DNA of 64,000 nucleotides from Ephemerocybe angulata (GCA_013368325.1 JAACJK010000224.1:310001-374000); one strand, 5' to 3'; shown: positions 11,704-24,307, counted from the first letter of the stretch. Numbers and translations: made by a program. Notes: generated by a model not told the origin, from the letters alone.

Positions 11704-13807
11704 TCAGAAGTCACCCAGATCAATATCAATGGTGTCCAATAGCTTTTGCTCAAAGGCAATCTGGCTGTTGACAACTGATGCACGGTTCGCCACGGGCGGT
11801 TTATTGCCATTAGTTGCATCGTTAGCACCAGGAGTCCCTGCCTTTGACTGGCTCGCAGTGGCAGGAGTGCCAGGTCTAAAGAGAAACGAATACTTCAGTG
11901 GGAATCTCTTTGACAAAAGTAACACGGACGAACCTTGTCGTAGGAGTAGAAGGGTTAAACATCCTAGGTACCGTTTTCAACCTCGCACTTGGGTCATGCT
12001 TTATGGCGATTGCAACCCCTGCGGCAGTGCCACCTTCCCTAGCAGCCTTCGCCATCATTTCACGTTCCCTCCTCTTCCTTTCGCTCTCTGCCAACTCTGC
12101 TTTCCGCACTGCTTCCACATTCGCCTTTCTATTCCTCTCGTTCACTTTGCGCAGCGCCTCGTCCCGAGAATCACCAACTACATGGTCAATACCCGACGCA
12201 TCAATCTGGGCCTGAAGCTCAGATATCTTCTGCTCTAGCTCCGCGACCTCCGTGTAGTCGTGGCGCTTCTGCGCGAGCGAGCGAGCCTGGTTGAGCCGTT
12301 GCCTCTCCATCTTCAAAGTGGAGGGGTTGGTCGTGCTCTGCATTTCCTTTCTCCGCTTGAGCATGTTGTCGATGTCGCTCTCAGTCAGCGGGCGAGCTTG
12401 CAGCTTGCGCATCTGTTCGTACTTCTTCTTCAACTCCCCTTTCGTCGGGAATGAGACTTTCTCTTCCTTGCAAACTGTCATCAGGCGTTCATATTCTCGC
12501 TAATTCGATCGAATTAATCACAGGCGTCTGTTTCATTGCGATATAGCGCTTACCCTGGTAAACTGAGAGTTGGATATCCGGTCCATGTTAAACGACTTCA
12601 TTGATTTGCCATGTTTAAGCTCGACAGCTTGGTCGATCAGCCTATCGTTGACTTTGTACGGCTTCACGCGGTTGGGTGAAAGACCTAGGACAATGGTAAG
12701 GATATGGGTGTCGTCACAGAGGAAATCATCACGCACTCTGGATTTCGCAGATCCGATACACGGGCTCGTTGCCCTCATTCCCAATCAAGTACCGCACCCA
12801 GGTGCTGGTAGCGTATTCCTCGAACCAAGGTGCTAAGCAATGTTTGGCCACCAAGTCGCGAGTTAAACGACACTGGTTGAAGTCGGCCAACTCTGCTGGA
12901 GAAGTGTCATCGACCTCTTCTTCCTATTGTAACAAATCGTCCATGAGAAGGCTTTCTCGGTACGCACGAGAAGGAACTGACCCTGCTATTAGAAGTGGAG
13001 ATCCCAAGTAATCTCCGTTCTCTGTCCTCCTGCTGCTCTTCGCGAGTAATGATTCCGTCTTCCTCTTCGTCGTCAGAGATGTCCATATCTTGCGGTGACG
13101 CCGACCGGTCGCGGTGCGACTTGGGTGATAGCTTTGCCTAGAAACCTGGGTGTCAACTCCAATCCCCAGGGCAAAATGCGGGAAACAAACCCGTTTCCTG
13201 GACTCGTCCTGAGCCTTCCTCCTAGCCTTCAGCTCATCAAGTTTCCTAGACTTCTCTTTGGTGGCTCCTCGAGCTGTGTGTTGGCCTGCAACAAGGTATA
13301 AGCACAGTGGCAGGTTTCGAGACCATTGGCAGGAGCGTACGTTTCGCGGCTCTGGCGACACTCTCCTCGTCAAGCTCCATCTTGAGTCCTGCGCCCTTCT
13401 GCGCTTTCACCATCTGCGCCAGGACGCGCTTTTCCTGAAGTCTCCGCTTTTCCTCGCTTCGCTCCGCAAGGATCTCCTCACGCTTGATCTCAGGCAGCCC
13501 AAGGAGACTGCCAACCCCGATTCAAGTATCAATGCTCTGAGCCTCAGATTGAACATGCACTGTATACGCACGTCTCTTTGTCTGTGGCATCGAGGTATTG
13601 CCCCTCGTACGGATACGGGTCGTTGGACTCGTCCTCCATGTCATCGTCCTCTTCACTCTCAACGTCGCGCTCGCTGTCGCTGTTCTCGACTTTTCGCTTC
13701 TTGGAAGAGCGAGATTTAGACCCCTTGGACTTGCGGCGTTCTTTAACCCCTGATTCTCCTGCGAGCGCGAGGAGTTGATCGTCAATATCATCGTCAAAGT
13801 CGGACAT
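11704..13807 (-). CDS. RTF1: RNA polymerase-associated protein Rtf1 (Paf1 complex)
   Basis: Rtf1 couples the Paf1 elongation complex to Pol II and promotes H2B ubiquitination. ATG at 13807 begins MSDFDDDIDDQLLALAGESG, the conserved Rtf1 N-terminus. An acidic/basic region and PYPYEGQYLDATDKE follow, then (next exon) LLGLPEIKREEILAERSEEK and HTARGATKEKSRKLDELKAR. The Plus3 domain lies at about 12890-12540: DFNQCRLTRDLVAKHCL, GDDTHILTIVLGLSPNRVKP and SMKSFNMDRISNSQFT. The C-terminal helical region has FPTKGELKKKYEQMRKLQAR and SLAQKRHDYTEVAELEQKI. The last exon ends LLDTIDIDLGDF. Around six short introns are needed. The 5' end faces that of biotin ligase across a 620-bp shared promoter region. 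Identification is firm. Confidence 0.94.
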
Positions 13808-14430
13808 GGTTGTGTAGTTCGGCGAAGTGTGTGGTCGATGGTTTACAGGGTCTCCAATCTAGAACGATGGCTATAGCTTGGGAACTCAGCATTGATGCTC
13901 TGCACACAAATATAGGCATACCTTGGGGTAAGTAATGGAGTTTAAAAGCTAGGGCCTCCTCTGCCGTAGGTTTAACAAAAGGTCAGACCGGGGATAGAAG
14001 CTGAAAGTCGGTACACTATCAGCAATAGCTTCGCCTCGAGGCAACAACACGAGACATACTGCTGCCTTAAAGTTGTAGGTTCTAGCTCGTTAAACTCGCA
14101 CTTCCAGCGAGGCTTGGGGAGGGTCTGAGTTAGTCTAAAGAAGAGGGGACAGCGACGGCGCAGTGTCAACGTCGCCGACTTCAAGAAAGTTGCAGCCTGC
14201 CTTGAGCCTGCCCCAAGCCGGGCCAATTACCTCCACGACCACGTGGCCTTCCGGTCCGTCTTTGATCCGGTGATCATCGGCGTTCAAACCGGCAACGATA
14301 GCCCCTGGCAGCCTCGACCTCGATAACGACCGAACGACCACTACGACGCTTGGACGACTCGACGAATTTGCAGACCCGCCTTGGACGCAGCCTCTATATC
14401 TATGGTATAAGGCACCATACCCACAGAAAT
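13808..14430. other. Divergent promoter region between RTF1 and BPL1
   Basis: 623 bp separate the two start codons, so this must contain the promoters of both genes. I saw no clear TATA box. A 27-codon in-frame upstream ATG (14350) precedes the chosen biotin ligase start. Confidence 0.5.
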
Positions 14431-16950
14431 ATGAACGTCCTCGTCTACTCTGGCTCGGAGGTCAATCCGAAATCTCTCGATGGGACGCTTGATCTCCTGC
14501 GCTCTGTCTGTCTCCCGAACTACACCGTCCAACCGCTCACCAAGGCCTCATTCATCAACGAGCCATGGAAAGTCGGATGTGCGCTCTTCGTACTTCCAGG
14601 GCTGAACCCGGGCGCGGCGAGCTCTGATGTCGATATATTTGGACCCAATGAGGTACAGAAACTCAGGGAATTTGTCGAGCAGGATGGCGGCGCGTTTCTG
14701 GGCTTGGGGCTCGGAGCGCGATTTGAAGAGCAGCAGGGTGGCTTCGAAGGCTCTCTAAGCGGTTTGAGTCTTGGATACGGTGGGCAGAGCTATATCAACG
14801 AGGCCGATCAGCGAGCGCCTCTTAGGTTTCTGGACAAAGGAACGAAGACCAGCGTATTCCCAGTCGCTGGGAAGAGCACGACGATGGAGTCATATGCGGA
14901 GTCTGAGGGTAGCAGGGTGAAAGTGGAGGCCCCGTTGGTAGATGCTACCCTTCCTGGAGCCGAGGGCCAGTCGAAGAACTTGACTGTTCTCGCGACATCC
15001 TCATCCAGTGCGACTATTGCAGGTCACGCCTCTATTGGGAAGGGAACCATTGCCTTGACAAGAATCTACCCCGAGTCTGACGAACCAACCTTGCATCCCC
15101 TCATTCGCTCCCTTCTGACTGCTTTGAAACTTCAGCTGCCTTCAACCTCTGAATCCTCCGCCCCTGCCGACCTTTCACCTCTTCCGCAGTTCCTTACGTC
15201 CATCCCAGCTGCAGAACCCAAGCCCATCGTTACGCACCTCCTTCGACCATTCTTCCCCGATGCGAAAGCAGCGCCGTTTGCCGGGGGTACCATCAAGGAT
15301 GTAGCGGACACGTTTGCCTTCCTCCCTCTCGACTCGTCTGGCGGACTTCCCAAGGACGAAACCGTGAAGCATATCATCGTCTGCCCTGATGGTGTTCTGC
15401 CTCCCAAAGAGCAAACTCCTCACTTCGACCTCTCCCTCTACTACGACACGCTGGCCAAGCTCAGAGGGGCTGAATCATCCGACGATCCTCACCGGTGGAA
15501 CTTTGGTGATGCATTGCTCTACGGTGAACGTGTAACCAGCACTCAAAGCATGTTTGACAAGTCAGTCATCTATTGATGTCATGGGTGCTGGGAACCTAAT
15601 CTCACATCACATTATAGGAATCCCACACTGTTGAGCGGGATGCCAACTCCAGTCCTCTCCCTTGCCGCTCAGCAGCTCGCCGGACGCGGCAGAGGAAAGA
15701 ATGTATGGCTCTCCCCAGAGGGATGCCTGCAGATGAGTCTCCTGGTCCGAGTGAAGCTCGACCCAGGAGGAACTCGAACTGGTGCTTCGACTGGCTCGAA
15801 AACTGGCAAGACTACTTCGGGCGCGAAGACTACTGCCACGGAGGGTGCGAAGACAACGAAGACGGAAGGTGCGAAAACCACGAAGACAGATAGTAGTGGA
15901 ATCCCGAAGACCACGAAAACTGAAAGTAGCGCGACGCCAAAGACCACCAAAACGGAATCGACAGGTGGTCCGAAGTCAACGAAGACGTCAAGTACCGAGA
16001 GCACTAAGACAACTACGAGTCAGCTGAAGTCCAACCCTGTCGGCCCAGATACGAAGACTGCGAAGACAAGCAAAACGAATACATCTGGCGCACCAGACTC
16101 GGCTGGTACAAAGACCTCGAGCAGCGAGCTGAAAGGCACGAAGACAACCGAAGGAACTTCGCCTCTGAGTTCCGGGTTCAGTCAACCCCTGCTGGAACGC
16201 CTCGCATCGGCCTTCGCCTCACCCGAAGAAGTTGCGCATCCGAACCCGCTCCCCTACCTCGGTGCGAGCAAGCTGGTCTTCGTCCAGTACCTCTTCGCCC
16301 TCGCGGTATGCGAGGCGTGCCGACTCCCTGAAGTGCTGGGGCCGGAGCTGGGCAAGCGGGTGAGGATCAAGTGGCCTAACGATTTGTACCTCGACCTGAG
16401 TGAGCTCGGTGGACCGCGGGAGTTGAAGAAGATCGGTGGGATCTTGGTGAACACGAACTTTGCGCCTGGGGGCAAGGTCGACGTCGTTATAGGATGTGGG
16501 CTCAATGTCCTGAACAAGCCGCCCATCTCGTCCCTCTCGCAGCTCGTATCGCACTTGCACGCTGCGTCGCCGGAAGCGTTGTCCCTCGAGAGGACGGCAG
16601 CGGCGATTATGATTTCGTTTGAGCGCCTCTGGACGAAGTTCACCTCCGCCGGGGGATCCTTCGAGCCGTTCCTCCAGGCCTACTATGCCGTATGGCTGCA
16701 CACGGACCAACGGGTGACGGTCACGACCACCGTACCGCCCACCAAGGCGCGCATTGTGGGGATTACGCCAGATTATGGGCTGTTGAGGACGGTGAGAGAT
16801 GATGAGGGTGGGGATGCGGGGTGGGATGATAGGACGTATGGGAGGTTTGTATATGGCGCGAAGGAAGGGGGTAAGGAGTATATCGATCTGCAGCCGGATG
16901 GGAACAGCTTTGACTTGATGGCTAACTTGATCAAGGCGAAGACGACATAG
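14431..16950 (+). CDS. BPL1: Biotin-protein ligase (holocarboxylase synthetase) with a Thr/Lys repeat insert
   Basis: It attaches biotin to carboxylases via biotinyl-AMP. Two exons joined at 15560/15618 (57-nt intron) give 820 residues. The start at 14431 (MNVLVYSGSEV) is chosen over the in-frame ATG at 14350 because family members begin this way. Residues 1 to about 370 form the glutamine-amidotransferase-like N-terminal domain of eukaryotic ligases (EQDGGAFLGLGLGARFE). The catalytic domain starts near WNFGDALLYGERVTSTQSMF and has the ATP/biotin motif GRGRGKNVWLSPEGCLQMSL and later RIKWPNDLYL. GGILVNTNF and GCGLNVLNKPP are also present, and the C-terminal cap extends to 16950. Between the GRGRG strand and KLVFVQYLFALAV lie about 130 extra low-complexity residues. 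All recognisable active-site motifs remain, so activity is plausible. Confidence 0.93.
15800..16160 (+). repeat. Degenerate minisatellite coding a Thr/Lys-rich insert in BPL1
   Basis: Imperfect 9-36 bp units code for repeats of the type AKTTKTEG, PKTTKTESS and GPKSTKTSS. The block is in frame and interrupts the catalytic domain between two conserved strands. Unit decay suggests an older expansion. Confidence 0.8.
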
Positions 16951-17433
16951 CGGAAGAGATAGTTGCAGAAATCCAAAATGTAATTGTATGTGGAAAATAC
17001 ACCTAGGCATCTACAGCTCGATCTCAGCGAGTGAGTATAAGGTTTAGCTTGAAACCAGATGGACATGCTCGTATATCAGGAAAGCCTGTTTAAAGGGAAG
17101 ACTGAGCCGTGAGGTGGATGACTAATGGAGGCAGCCACATCGACGGCACGGCTCTGCGCGGCTTCGCCCTTGCTTCGTCCTTGCTTCCGACCCACTAGGC
17201 CACCCAAAGCTTACCTTCCTTACCGACCGGGGAGCTCGCTTACCATTCAACTCTGACATTCGAAGATGCGTTGAAGTATGTCGCAGTGTGTGCTATCAAA
17301 TATTGTACAGGTACAGTAAAACAAAAGGAAAGTCGTGAGGAAGCATACTAATACAATTGCAGCGCAGTAGTTGCGATGCTTATATGTGCGCAACAATGAC
17401 ATTATACTCAAGATGCATGACGTCTAGCCCAAA
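16951..17433. other. Convergent 3' intergenic region
   Basis: 483 bp lie between the ends of BPL1 (+) and the first permease (-). Nothing beyond expected 3' untranslated sequence was recognised. Confidence 0.5.
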
Positions 17434-19369
17434 TCAGATAGTGTAAGAGAAACCAGGGGTGTCCTCGGGAGGTCCTCGTTTGCCTTCGCGATACAGTCGG
17501 TTTCGACGCGCGAACACAAATGAATTGATGGCGAGCAGAGTGAGCATGGTAAACTGGCAGGCCATCGTAGCCCAGATACCCGGAATGTATCTGCAAAAAA
17601 TGGTCAGGAGACGCTCGAAGGACAAGTTAATGTGCCACATACCTTGGGTAATCTTCCTGGCGGTAGACTGTTGTCGCGAAGATACCGCCAACTCCACCCA
17701 TGGCGATAATCGTTGCTGTCGAGACGGCACGCTTCGAGTGTTGAGTGATGTTGTTCGAGTGCTGGACATCGTAGGTCAGTCTCATATGCCAATCCGTGAG
17801 GTTGAGAGGACTTACATATGCCAGGACACCAGGGACACATCCGGAAGCGCCCATGTTGATGAAGAACAACCCAAAGTACCGTACCGCAGGGCTTGAAGTA
17901 TACCCGGTGCACATAAGGCCGATGATACAGATGACATTCTGAGCCGCCAGCCAGACAGCGCGCATACGCGTCTTGTCGGCGAGCCATGCGAAGAAGAAGC
18001 AGGAAATGGCCTAAGGGTTGGATTGTGAGTGACAACATTCCGGAAGGATATCTGGACGAACGACTGACCGCTGCGACATAAGGGAATGCAGTCAACAATA
18101 GTGCCATGGCCGCGCTATATCCCATGCCGTTGATGATGATCGTGGAGAAGAAGCCAATGGCGTAGGCAGGCATAGTAGATGCCATGAACATGATGGCAAA
18201 CGACCAGGTGAGGGGGTCGAAAAATGCTGCGAAGAACTTCTGCCTGGCCATTTTGTCGGGCATGGAGTCTGCGCGGTCTGCCTCGATACGGTCGAGGATC
18301 ATCTGCGAGGGGTATTAGATGAGGATGGGGGTACCGTGAATTGCGTTGCGCACCTTGCGTTGGTTATCGTTGAGGAAGCGAGCCTTGTCCGGGAAGTCCG
18401 GGACGAACATCCAGGTGAGGACGCCGAGTAGGATCGTGAGGATACCTTCCAGGACAAAGATCCACTGCCATCCGTTCAGGCCGCCCTTGCCCTTCAAGAA
18501 TGTGATGCCGTATGCTATTTTCTCAGTTAGCGACGATATGCAGGTTATCGTCACGATTTCACGCACCAAGGATCGAGCTGAATCCACCGATGACGATGGA
18601 ACACAGGTAGAACACTGCGAGACGTTTCTGAACCTCATGGCGCTTGTACCAGGTCGTGATGATGAAGACAAGCGCGGGGAAAAATCCAGCCTATCGAAGC
18701 AATGTAAGTGAACATCCCTTCGAATCAAATGAAGCTGACAGACCTCGAAGATACCAAGGAGCACGCGGGTAACGCAGAGGAGGCCCCAGTTGGTGACGAA
18801 GCCCATGCCGACTTGAGCGGCGCCCCATCCCACCACACAGATAGTAAGGAATGTCTGAGCTCCAAGTTTTCGAAGGACCAAGTTCGCCGGGATTTGCCTG
18901 CAGGAGAAAGCCAGTCAGAAATGGAGGAATTGAAGGCGGTCTCATGGCTGACAGGATGATATAGGGGACGAAGTAGATCATGGAAGCAATGCTGTATCGC
19001 TCTCCAATATCCAGTCTCTGGACGGGGAAGTCAGTGATTGCCCGAGAGATGAGCGGTTCCTGCTCACGAGGTCCTTCAACATGCCAGCCGTTCTCGCGAC
19101 TCCCATATTGGTACGGTCAACCAAGGCAATGGCGTACAGGAGGCCAAGCAATGGGAGCATCCGCCAATCAATCATTAACCTTCACAATGCCCATAGTTAG
19201 TCACGGAGCAACCAGTTGCAGGTCAGCTGGAGTAGACGTACAAGGTTTTCTTGACGAATTTGGGGTCATAGTGGGCATCGACCGGGGTAGCAGAACCTCT
19301 CGAATTGGCGACCTTCTCGATATCATCGATCCTGTCTTCGGAGCCGTTCTTCTCAGAGATGTCAGACAT
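17434..19369 (-). CDS. MFS permease, allantoate/dipeptide (DAL5) family, copy 1
   Basis: A twelve-helix plasma-membrane transporter of the anion:cation symporter group, roughly 490 residues in about nine exons. ATG at 19369 gives MSDISEKNGSEDRIDDIEK and a cytosolic N-terminus, then DPKFVKKTL. Helix 1 is MLPLLGLLYAIALVDRTNMG. YSIASMIYFVPYII and GFVTNWGLLCVTRVLLGIFE follow, with the RLLGIFEAG-type motif typical of DAL5 relatives. LNGWQWIFVLEG, ILDRIEADRADS, FGLFFINMGASGCVPGVLAY and TTVYRQEDYPRYIPGIWATM follow. The end is GFSYTI. It is clearly paralogous to the plus-strand gene at 22339. Family members move allantoate, ureidosuccinate, dipeptides or vitamins; the adjacent dipeptidases favour dipeptides, but this is inference. 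Confidence 0.88.
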
Positions 19370-19419
19370 AGTGTGGGCGCTAGGAGAACGCTTGGGAGAG
19401 ACGCATGTCACCTCCTCAC

Positions 19420-19426
19420 CTTTTAT
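19420..19426 (-). promoter_or_regulatory. TATA box of permease copy 1
   Basis: On the minus strand this reads GTATAAAAG, about 50 bp upstream of the ATG at 19369. The other permease has a TATA box at the same distance. Confidence 0.55.
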
Positions 19427-20274
19427 ACGCAACCGCACAGGAGCTCCCAGATTGCGGAGTTGCGTGGAATTGATAGATACCGTCTAGAAAAACAGTTTAA
19501 CCGTCGAAACTACCGTCGATGCGGGGTAAAAACCTGGGGTGACTCTAATAGCATGCGGGCTCATGCGGGGTGTGATCGCTTTGGAGCGCTTAGGTCGGCT
19601 AGCCTTTCAGGAGGTGGGAAAAAGCTGCTTACCATCACTGGGCGCTTGTTATAGATTGACTAAGTTGTAAATATTGACGAAGTTGTAAGACCACAAGGCT
19701 CTACAATTTGCAGGATCATCGCAGGTACTAACAGACGTGGTCTTGCTAGTCATTGATCTAGCGTGAACACTTATAGGGGTGGAAAGGCACCTCTGTATCC
19801 ATCCTTCGGACCAATTCGTCGCCAAGAGGCTTTTTGTCAGATGACGACTCAGAGTTTGCAAAGCTTTCTCTCCAAGCTCCCCTCAGACTGTTTCGGGGTC
19901 TGAACTTGTCTGCACCCAGTGCAATTGCGAATTTTCGTCGGTTGATTCTTAGAACCGGCACCCCGTGGCAGAGAAAGGAATCTGAAGTCTCGATTCGGTG
20001 CGAGAATTACATGCGTACCACCGCCATTGTTCCCGACTCCATGCCAAGGCACGCATGGCTGCTATGCCTTTGATGACCGATTATAAGTATAGTCTTTCGA
20101 TACACACTGATCCACAAGCCGTTGGAGTATTATCTCGTCTACTGGCGGGGTAGGAGGGGCTCAAGCCCTCCGAGCTTTGGACTCGTTGAGGACAAGATCC
20201 GGATTTAACGCTGTTCAATTAGCCTACCAGTAGCCACATAAAGTGCATGAATGGTTTAATTGGGGTGTTTATAG

Positions 20275-21102
20275 TGGATAATTCTATTGGGCAACCCGCT
20301 TGCTGCGAGCAACCCCGTTACAAACGCCGTCGAAAATATTCGTTATTCGGCAACCTCCTTGCTGGTGAATCTGTCGTGCCGAGCGCCATCAATAAATTGG
20401 CAGCCCGCTGACTTGCGCTCAGGCTGATGCTCAGCGCTGATCAGCACTCGGGTTGCGGTCATGAAGCAGATTAAGGACTTGTACTTTCTCTACTTTCTCA
20501 TTGGGTGCCAAAAAATTCCAGCAAGGCGAGGGAGAGATATGTATATGTTCTCTAAGTATGGACTTGCGCACTGCAGAGAGCAACCAGGGTACATATGGCA
20601 TATCAGTACGACTGGTGATATCCGAGTCAAGTAGCTGCAGAGTCTGAAGCATGGTGCTTAAACATATTATAAACACCCTCCCATGGCCCATTGTAGCTAT
20701 ATAAACACACCCTAGATGTGATATGTACAGTGTTGCATTGGGTGCTTTGATCATGGGTTATGAGTCCGCTATCTGTGCACACTGAGCCTTACAGGGGTCA
20801 TCCTGAGGGCACCAGGAGCCACCTGCATACTTTACAGACCACACCAGTACGTATACACAGAGATCTCCTAAATCTCCGCCTACTCATCTGTCAAGAGAGT
20901 GGGTTTTACCATTCTCAAAGGTCGACCAGCCGGAGCGGCGGGAGGAGCCTGCCGGGGCTTACCAAGCTGATTTGATCAGCCGGCATGGGCGGCAAAGGCC
21001 ATCGTGCCGGAAGGACTGAGAGGTTGCCCGATAGATTTGGACTCAGAATATTGTGGCAACCCCGTTGCCGCAGGGCAACGGGGTTGCCCAATAGAATTAT
21101 CC
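20275..21102. mobile_element. hAT-like non-autonomous DNA transposon (828 bp)
   Basis: A 22-bp inverted repeat, GGATAATTCTATTGGGCAAC followed by CC, lies at 20276-20297 and is matched exactly in reverse complement at 21081-21102. More degenerate copies of the GGCAACC word follow inside both ends, as subterminal repeats do in hAT elements. The element is flanked by the 8-bp direct repeat GTTTATAG (20267-20274 and 21103-21110), a target-site duplication that fits the hAT consensus nTnnnnAn. There is no transposase frame inside. The right end has a strong hairpin around 21055-21087 (CAACCCCGTTGC / GCAACGGGGTTG). It lies between two divergent permease genes. The superfamily call rests on duplication length and structure only. 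Confidence 0.75.
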
Positions 21103-21110
21103 GTTTATAG

Positions 21111-22281
21111 TACTTATCTTTCAAGCTTCAAGTTCCGATCTTGGAGAATCTTAGTATCTGGCCGATATGGCCTCTCTTTCCCAGACCTTTTCTGAGCAGA
21201 GGCGTGCATGACGATGAGTCCATTGCAAACCGTCTGTGTTAATTAGCGGCTCGCGACGCGGCTCGACGCGGGCACCCGTCTCCACCTCCCCCTGATCAGT
21301 GACCACTCTCGCTGTCGGTGGCCGGCAGTGCCCAGCCCTCGAATACATCACAGTATGCAGGAGGCTATGTATAACGCAGATATTTGAAGAATGGTGATCC
21401 CCTTGTTCTCGCCATCGATGATCCATAACACATACTCAGGAAAGATTATCCTTCTCCTCGAATCGATCATGGTGCCTCCAAGACTCCCTGCGGCCCGCCC
21501 ACGGCGCCCAGCGATAAGGGTCATTCAGTCCGAACCCATGGGGCAAGTAAAGGTTATTGTACAGCGCAACCGGCGCAACGCGTGCAGTCCAATTTAGGAC
21601 GCGTGATGACCCAACAGGACCCAACGTGACCCCGACGTGGCAGCATTTTGATGGGAACAAACGCCAAGACCGCGAGGTCCTTCACCCTGGTTGACTTCAT
21701 CCATGTCGCCTCGAACGATCGTCTCGGCACCGCGCTAGCATTCTTCTACGCACGGTCTATATTCTGAGCTGCCGAGCATGATCTGCGTTCCTTAAGGTGA
21801 CCTTGTGACTACGGCCAGCTCAACTGTGGGCAGTGGACTTGGTGGCCTCAGACATCATGTGTGTAAGTCGTTTTCTGGAGGTCTAGCGCTTTGTACGGTC
21901 TGAGTGAGTCAAAAATTATGCTTGTCCCTCCTAGCTACTTCACAGCCTGCCGTTTTACTTGCAGTAGAATATTGACATCGTGCTCTTTGAATGAATGTCG
22001 CCAACAACAACGTCGTTCGTTCTCAAAAGTTTAAGCGCCCGTTGCTCCTGGCATGTCCTTGTCCACAGTGGTCAGGCGTTCAGCGCAGTACCGCTTGGCC
22101 CATTTTTGAGTTGCCGATTTATGGGGAAACCCAGATCGGCAGGGGTACGTGCTTAACTCAGGAACATGCGGAGGTACAAAGCGGTACATCCGCTGGACTT
22201 GGTTGCAATTTCTGAACTTGTCCAAGTTCGGGCTCCGAGTCGCTGGTCAGATGGACAAGACGCCCTTCTCTGCCTCCCTGG
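21111..22281. other. Intergenic, upstream of permease copy 2
   Basis: About 1.2 kb right of the transposon with no supported coding region. It contains the distal promoter of the plus-strand permease. I saw no further mobile-element ends. Confidence 0.45.
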
Positions 22282-22287
22282 TATAAA
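22282..22287 (+). promoter_or_regulatory. TATA box of permease copy 2
   Basis: TATAAA lies 57 bp upstream of the ATG at 22339, followed by a pyrimidine-rich stretch (CTCTCCCCTCCTCTC) suitable for transcription start. Confidence 0.55.
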
Positions 22288-22338
22288 GCAACCCGACTCG
22301 GGTTTGTACAATTTACCTCTCCCCTCCTCTCATTCCCA

Positions 22339-24202
22339 ATGTCCGGTTCGAAATCAAGCTCGGATCCTGAGCTCAAGGTTGAAGATGTCGAGAAGATCGA
22401 CCATGTTGCCTCTCCCGTTCCGGATGCCCATTACGACCCGCGATTTGTGAAAAAGACGCTGCAAGTTCTCTGACCTTACCCGCTCCTCCTTGTCTCTGAC
22501 CCTTTCCGTAGACGAATGATTGACCTTCGGTTGATTCCCATTATGGGCCTCCTCTACGCCATTGCCCTTGTTGACCGAACGAACATGGGCATCGCCCGGA
22601 CGGCAGGCATGGAGAAGGACTTGGTAAGCGGCCACCTTTGGTTCACCCCTCCGCTTTACTAAATGATTTTGTAGCAACTGTACATTGGCGAGCGTTACAG
22701 TATCGCGTCGATGATCTACTTCGTCCCATACGTTCTTTTGTGAGTCGTTTCCCACCGCTCGTTGTCTTCTAGCCTGAGCAAGGATCAGCCAAATACCAGG
22801 GAACATCATGCTCCGAGTTTTGGGTGCACGATGGCATCTCACGATCTGTGTCGCTGGCTGGGGCGCCGCTCAGCTTGGCATGGGCTTCGTCACGAACTGG
22901 GGACAGCTCTGCGTTTGCCGAGTACTCTTGGGTATCTTTGAGGTGAGTTGGGCTTGGGTATTGCGTTTTCATTGAGCCTTACCTTCTTCCCAAGGCCGGC
23001 TTTTTCCCCGCTCTCGTATACATCATCACGACATGGTACAAACGTCATGAAGTTCAAAAGCGACTCGCCGTTTTCTACATCGTTTCCATTGTCATTGGAG
23101 GCTTCTCTCCCGTCCTAGGTGAAGACTTTGAATTTCTCGTCATCTTGCATCAGTGCTGATCATCACTCCCAGCGTATTGCATGACCCTATTGGCGGGAAG
23201 GCATGGCCTCAATGGTTGGGAGTGGATCTTCATTATTGAAGGATGCATCACCATCGGACTCGGTGTTTTGGCATTCCTCTTTGCCGCCGACTTCCCTGAG
23301 ACGAGCAAATTCGTCACCGAGGCACAGAGGAAGATGATTCTTGATCGAATTGAAGCGGATCGCAAGGATTCCGTCCCCGACCCTCCGACGCTGAAGAAGG
23401 TTATTGCCGTTCTTATTGACCCCATCTCATGGTCCTTCGGTACGTTTGACTGTGGCTGAAACCAACCATGGAACTCTGACACGACATTCTTAGGATTGAT
23501 GTTCTTGGCCACCACAATGCCTGCGTACGCCGTCGGCTTCTTCATTACGCCCATTCTACTCTCGATGGGCTGGTCCGTTTCTGAGGCTCTCCTTCTCTCT
23601 GCTCCTCCCGCCGGTGCTGCAGTACGTACTGGATCAAAAGGGCTCAGATATCATTATTAACACTGAATCTCTCCCAGATGATCTCCACGTTTGCTTTCGC
23701 CTGGTTGGCCGACAAGACGAAGAAACGCGCCCCTTGGCTAGCCGTTCAGAACCTCATCTGTATCACTGGACTTATGATCACAGGCTACACAAACACAAGT
23801 GGCACTCGTTACTTCGGCCTTTTCCTCGTCAACATGGGTGCTTCGGGATGTGTCCCAGGTGTGCTAGCTTACCAGGCCAACAACATCACCTCTCATTCGA
23901 AGCGCGCCATAACGACCGCGATCACTATTGCCATGGGTGGTATCGGTGGAATCTTCGCTACGACCGTTTGGCGCCAGAAGGATTTCCCTCGGCAAGCACT
24001 CCACTTGTTCCCTGGAGCTCTGTTTACTTACCCTACATCTTTCAGATATATCCCGGGAATCTGGGCCACGATGGCTTGTCAATTTATGATGCTCATCCTC
24101 CTCGGAGTCAACACCTATGTCTTCACTCGGCGTAACAGACTCCGCCGCGAGAACAAGTGTGGTCCCCTTGAGAACACTGAAGGCTTCTTCTATACGATTT
24201 AA
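22339..24202 (+). CDS. MFS permease, allantoate/dipeptide (DAL5) family, copy 2
   Basis: Paralog of the minus-strand permease, with the same exon plan and near-identical motif order. ATG at 22339 is followed by an acidic cytosolic N-terminus and DPRFVKKTL. Conserved parts are IMGLLYAIALVDRTNMGIAR, GERYSIASMIYFVPYV, GQLCVCRVLLGIFE, VYIITTWYKRHEVQKR, GLNGWEWIFIIEGC, KMILDRIEADRKDS, GFFITPILLSMGWS, LFLVNMGASGCVPGVLAY and RYIPGIWATMACQFMML. The stop is at 24202, after EGFFYTI. About nine introns, some only about 50 nt long. Its end lies 105 bp from the end of the first M20 dipeptidase gene, so the two are convergent. Substrate is not readable from sequence. Confidence 0.9.
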
Positions 24203-24307
24203 AGACTTGGGGTCTTTAGAACAACTGGGTGCCGAAAAGACAACTTTTCTCTTTGCTTCGTATTTGTTGTGTAAACTGTCATGTATTTTTACGTTCCTGT
24301 TCATAAT

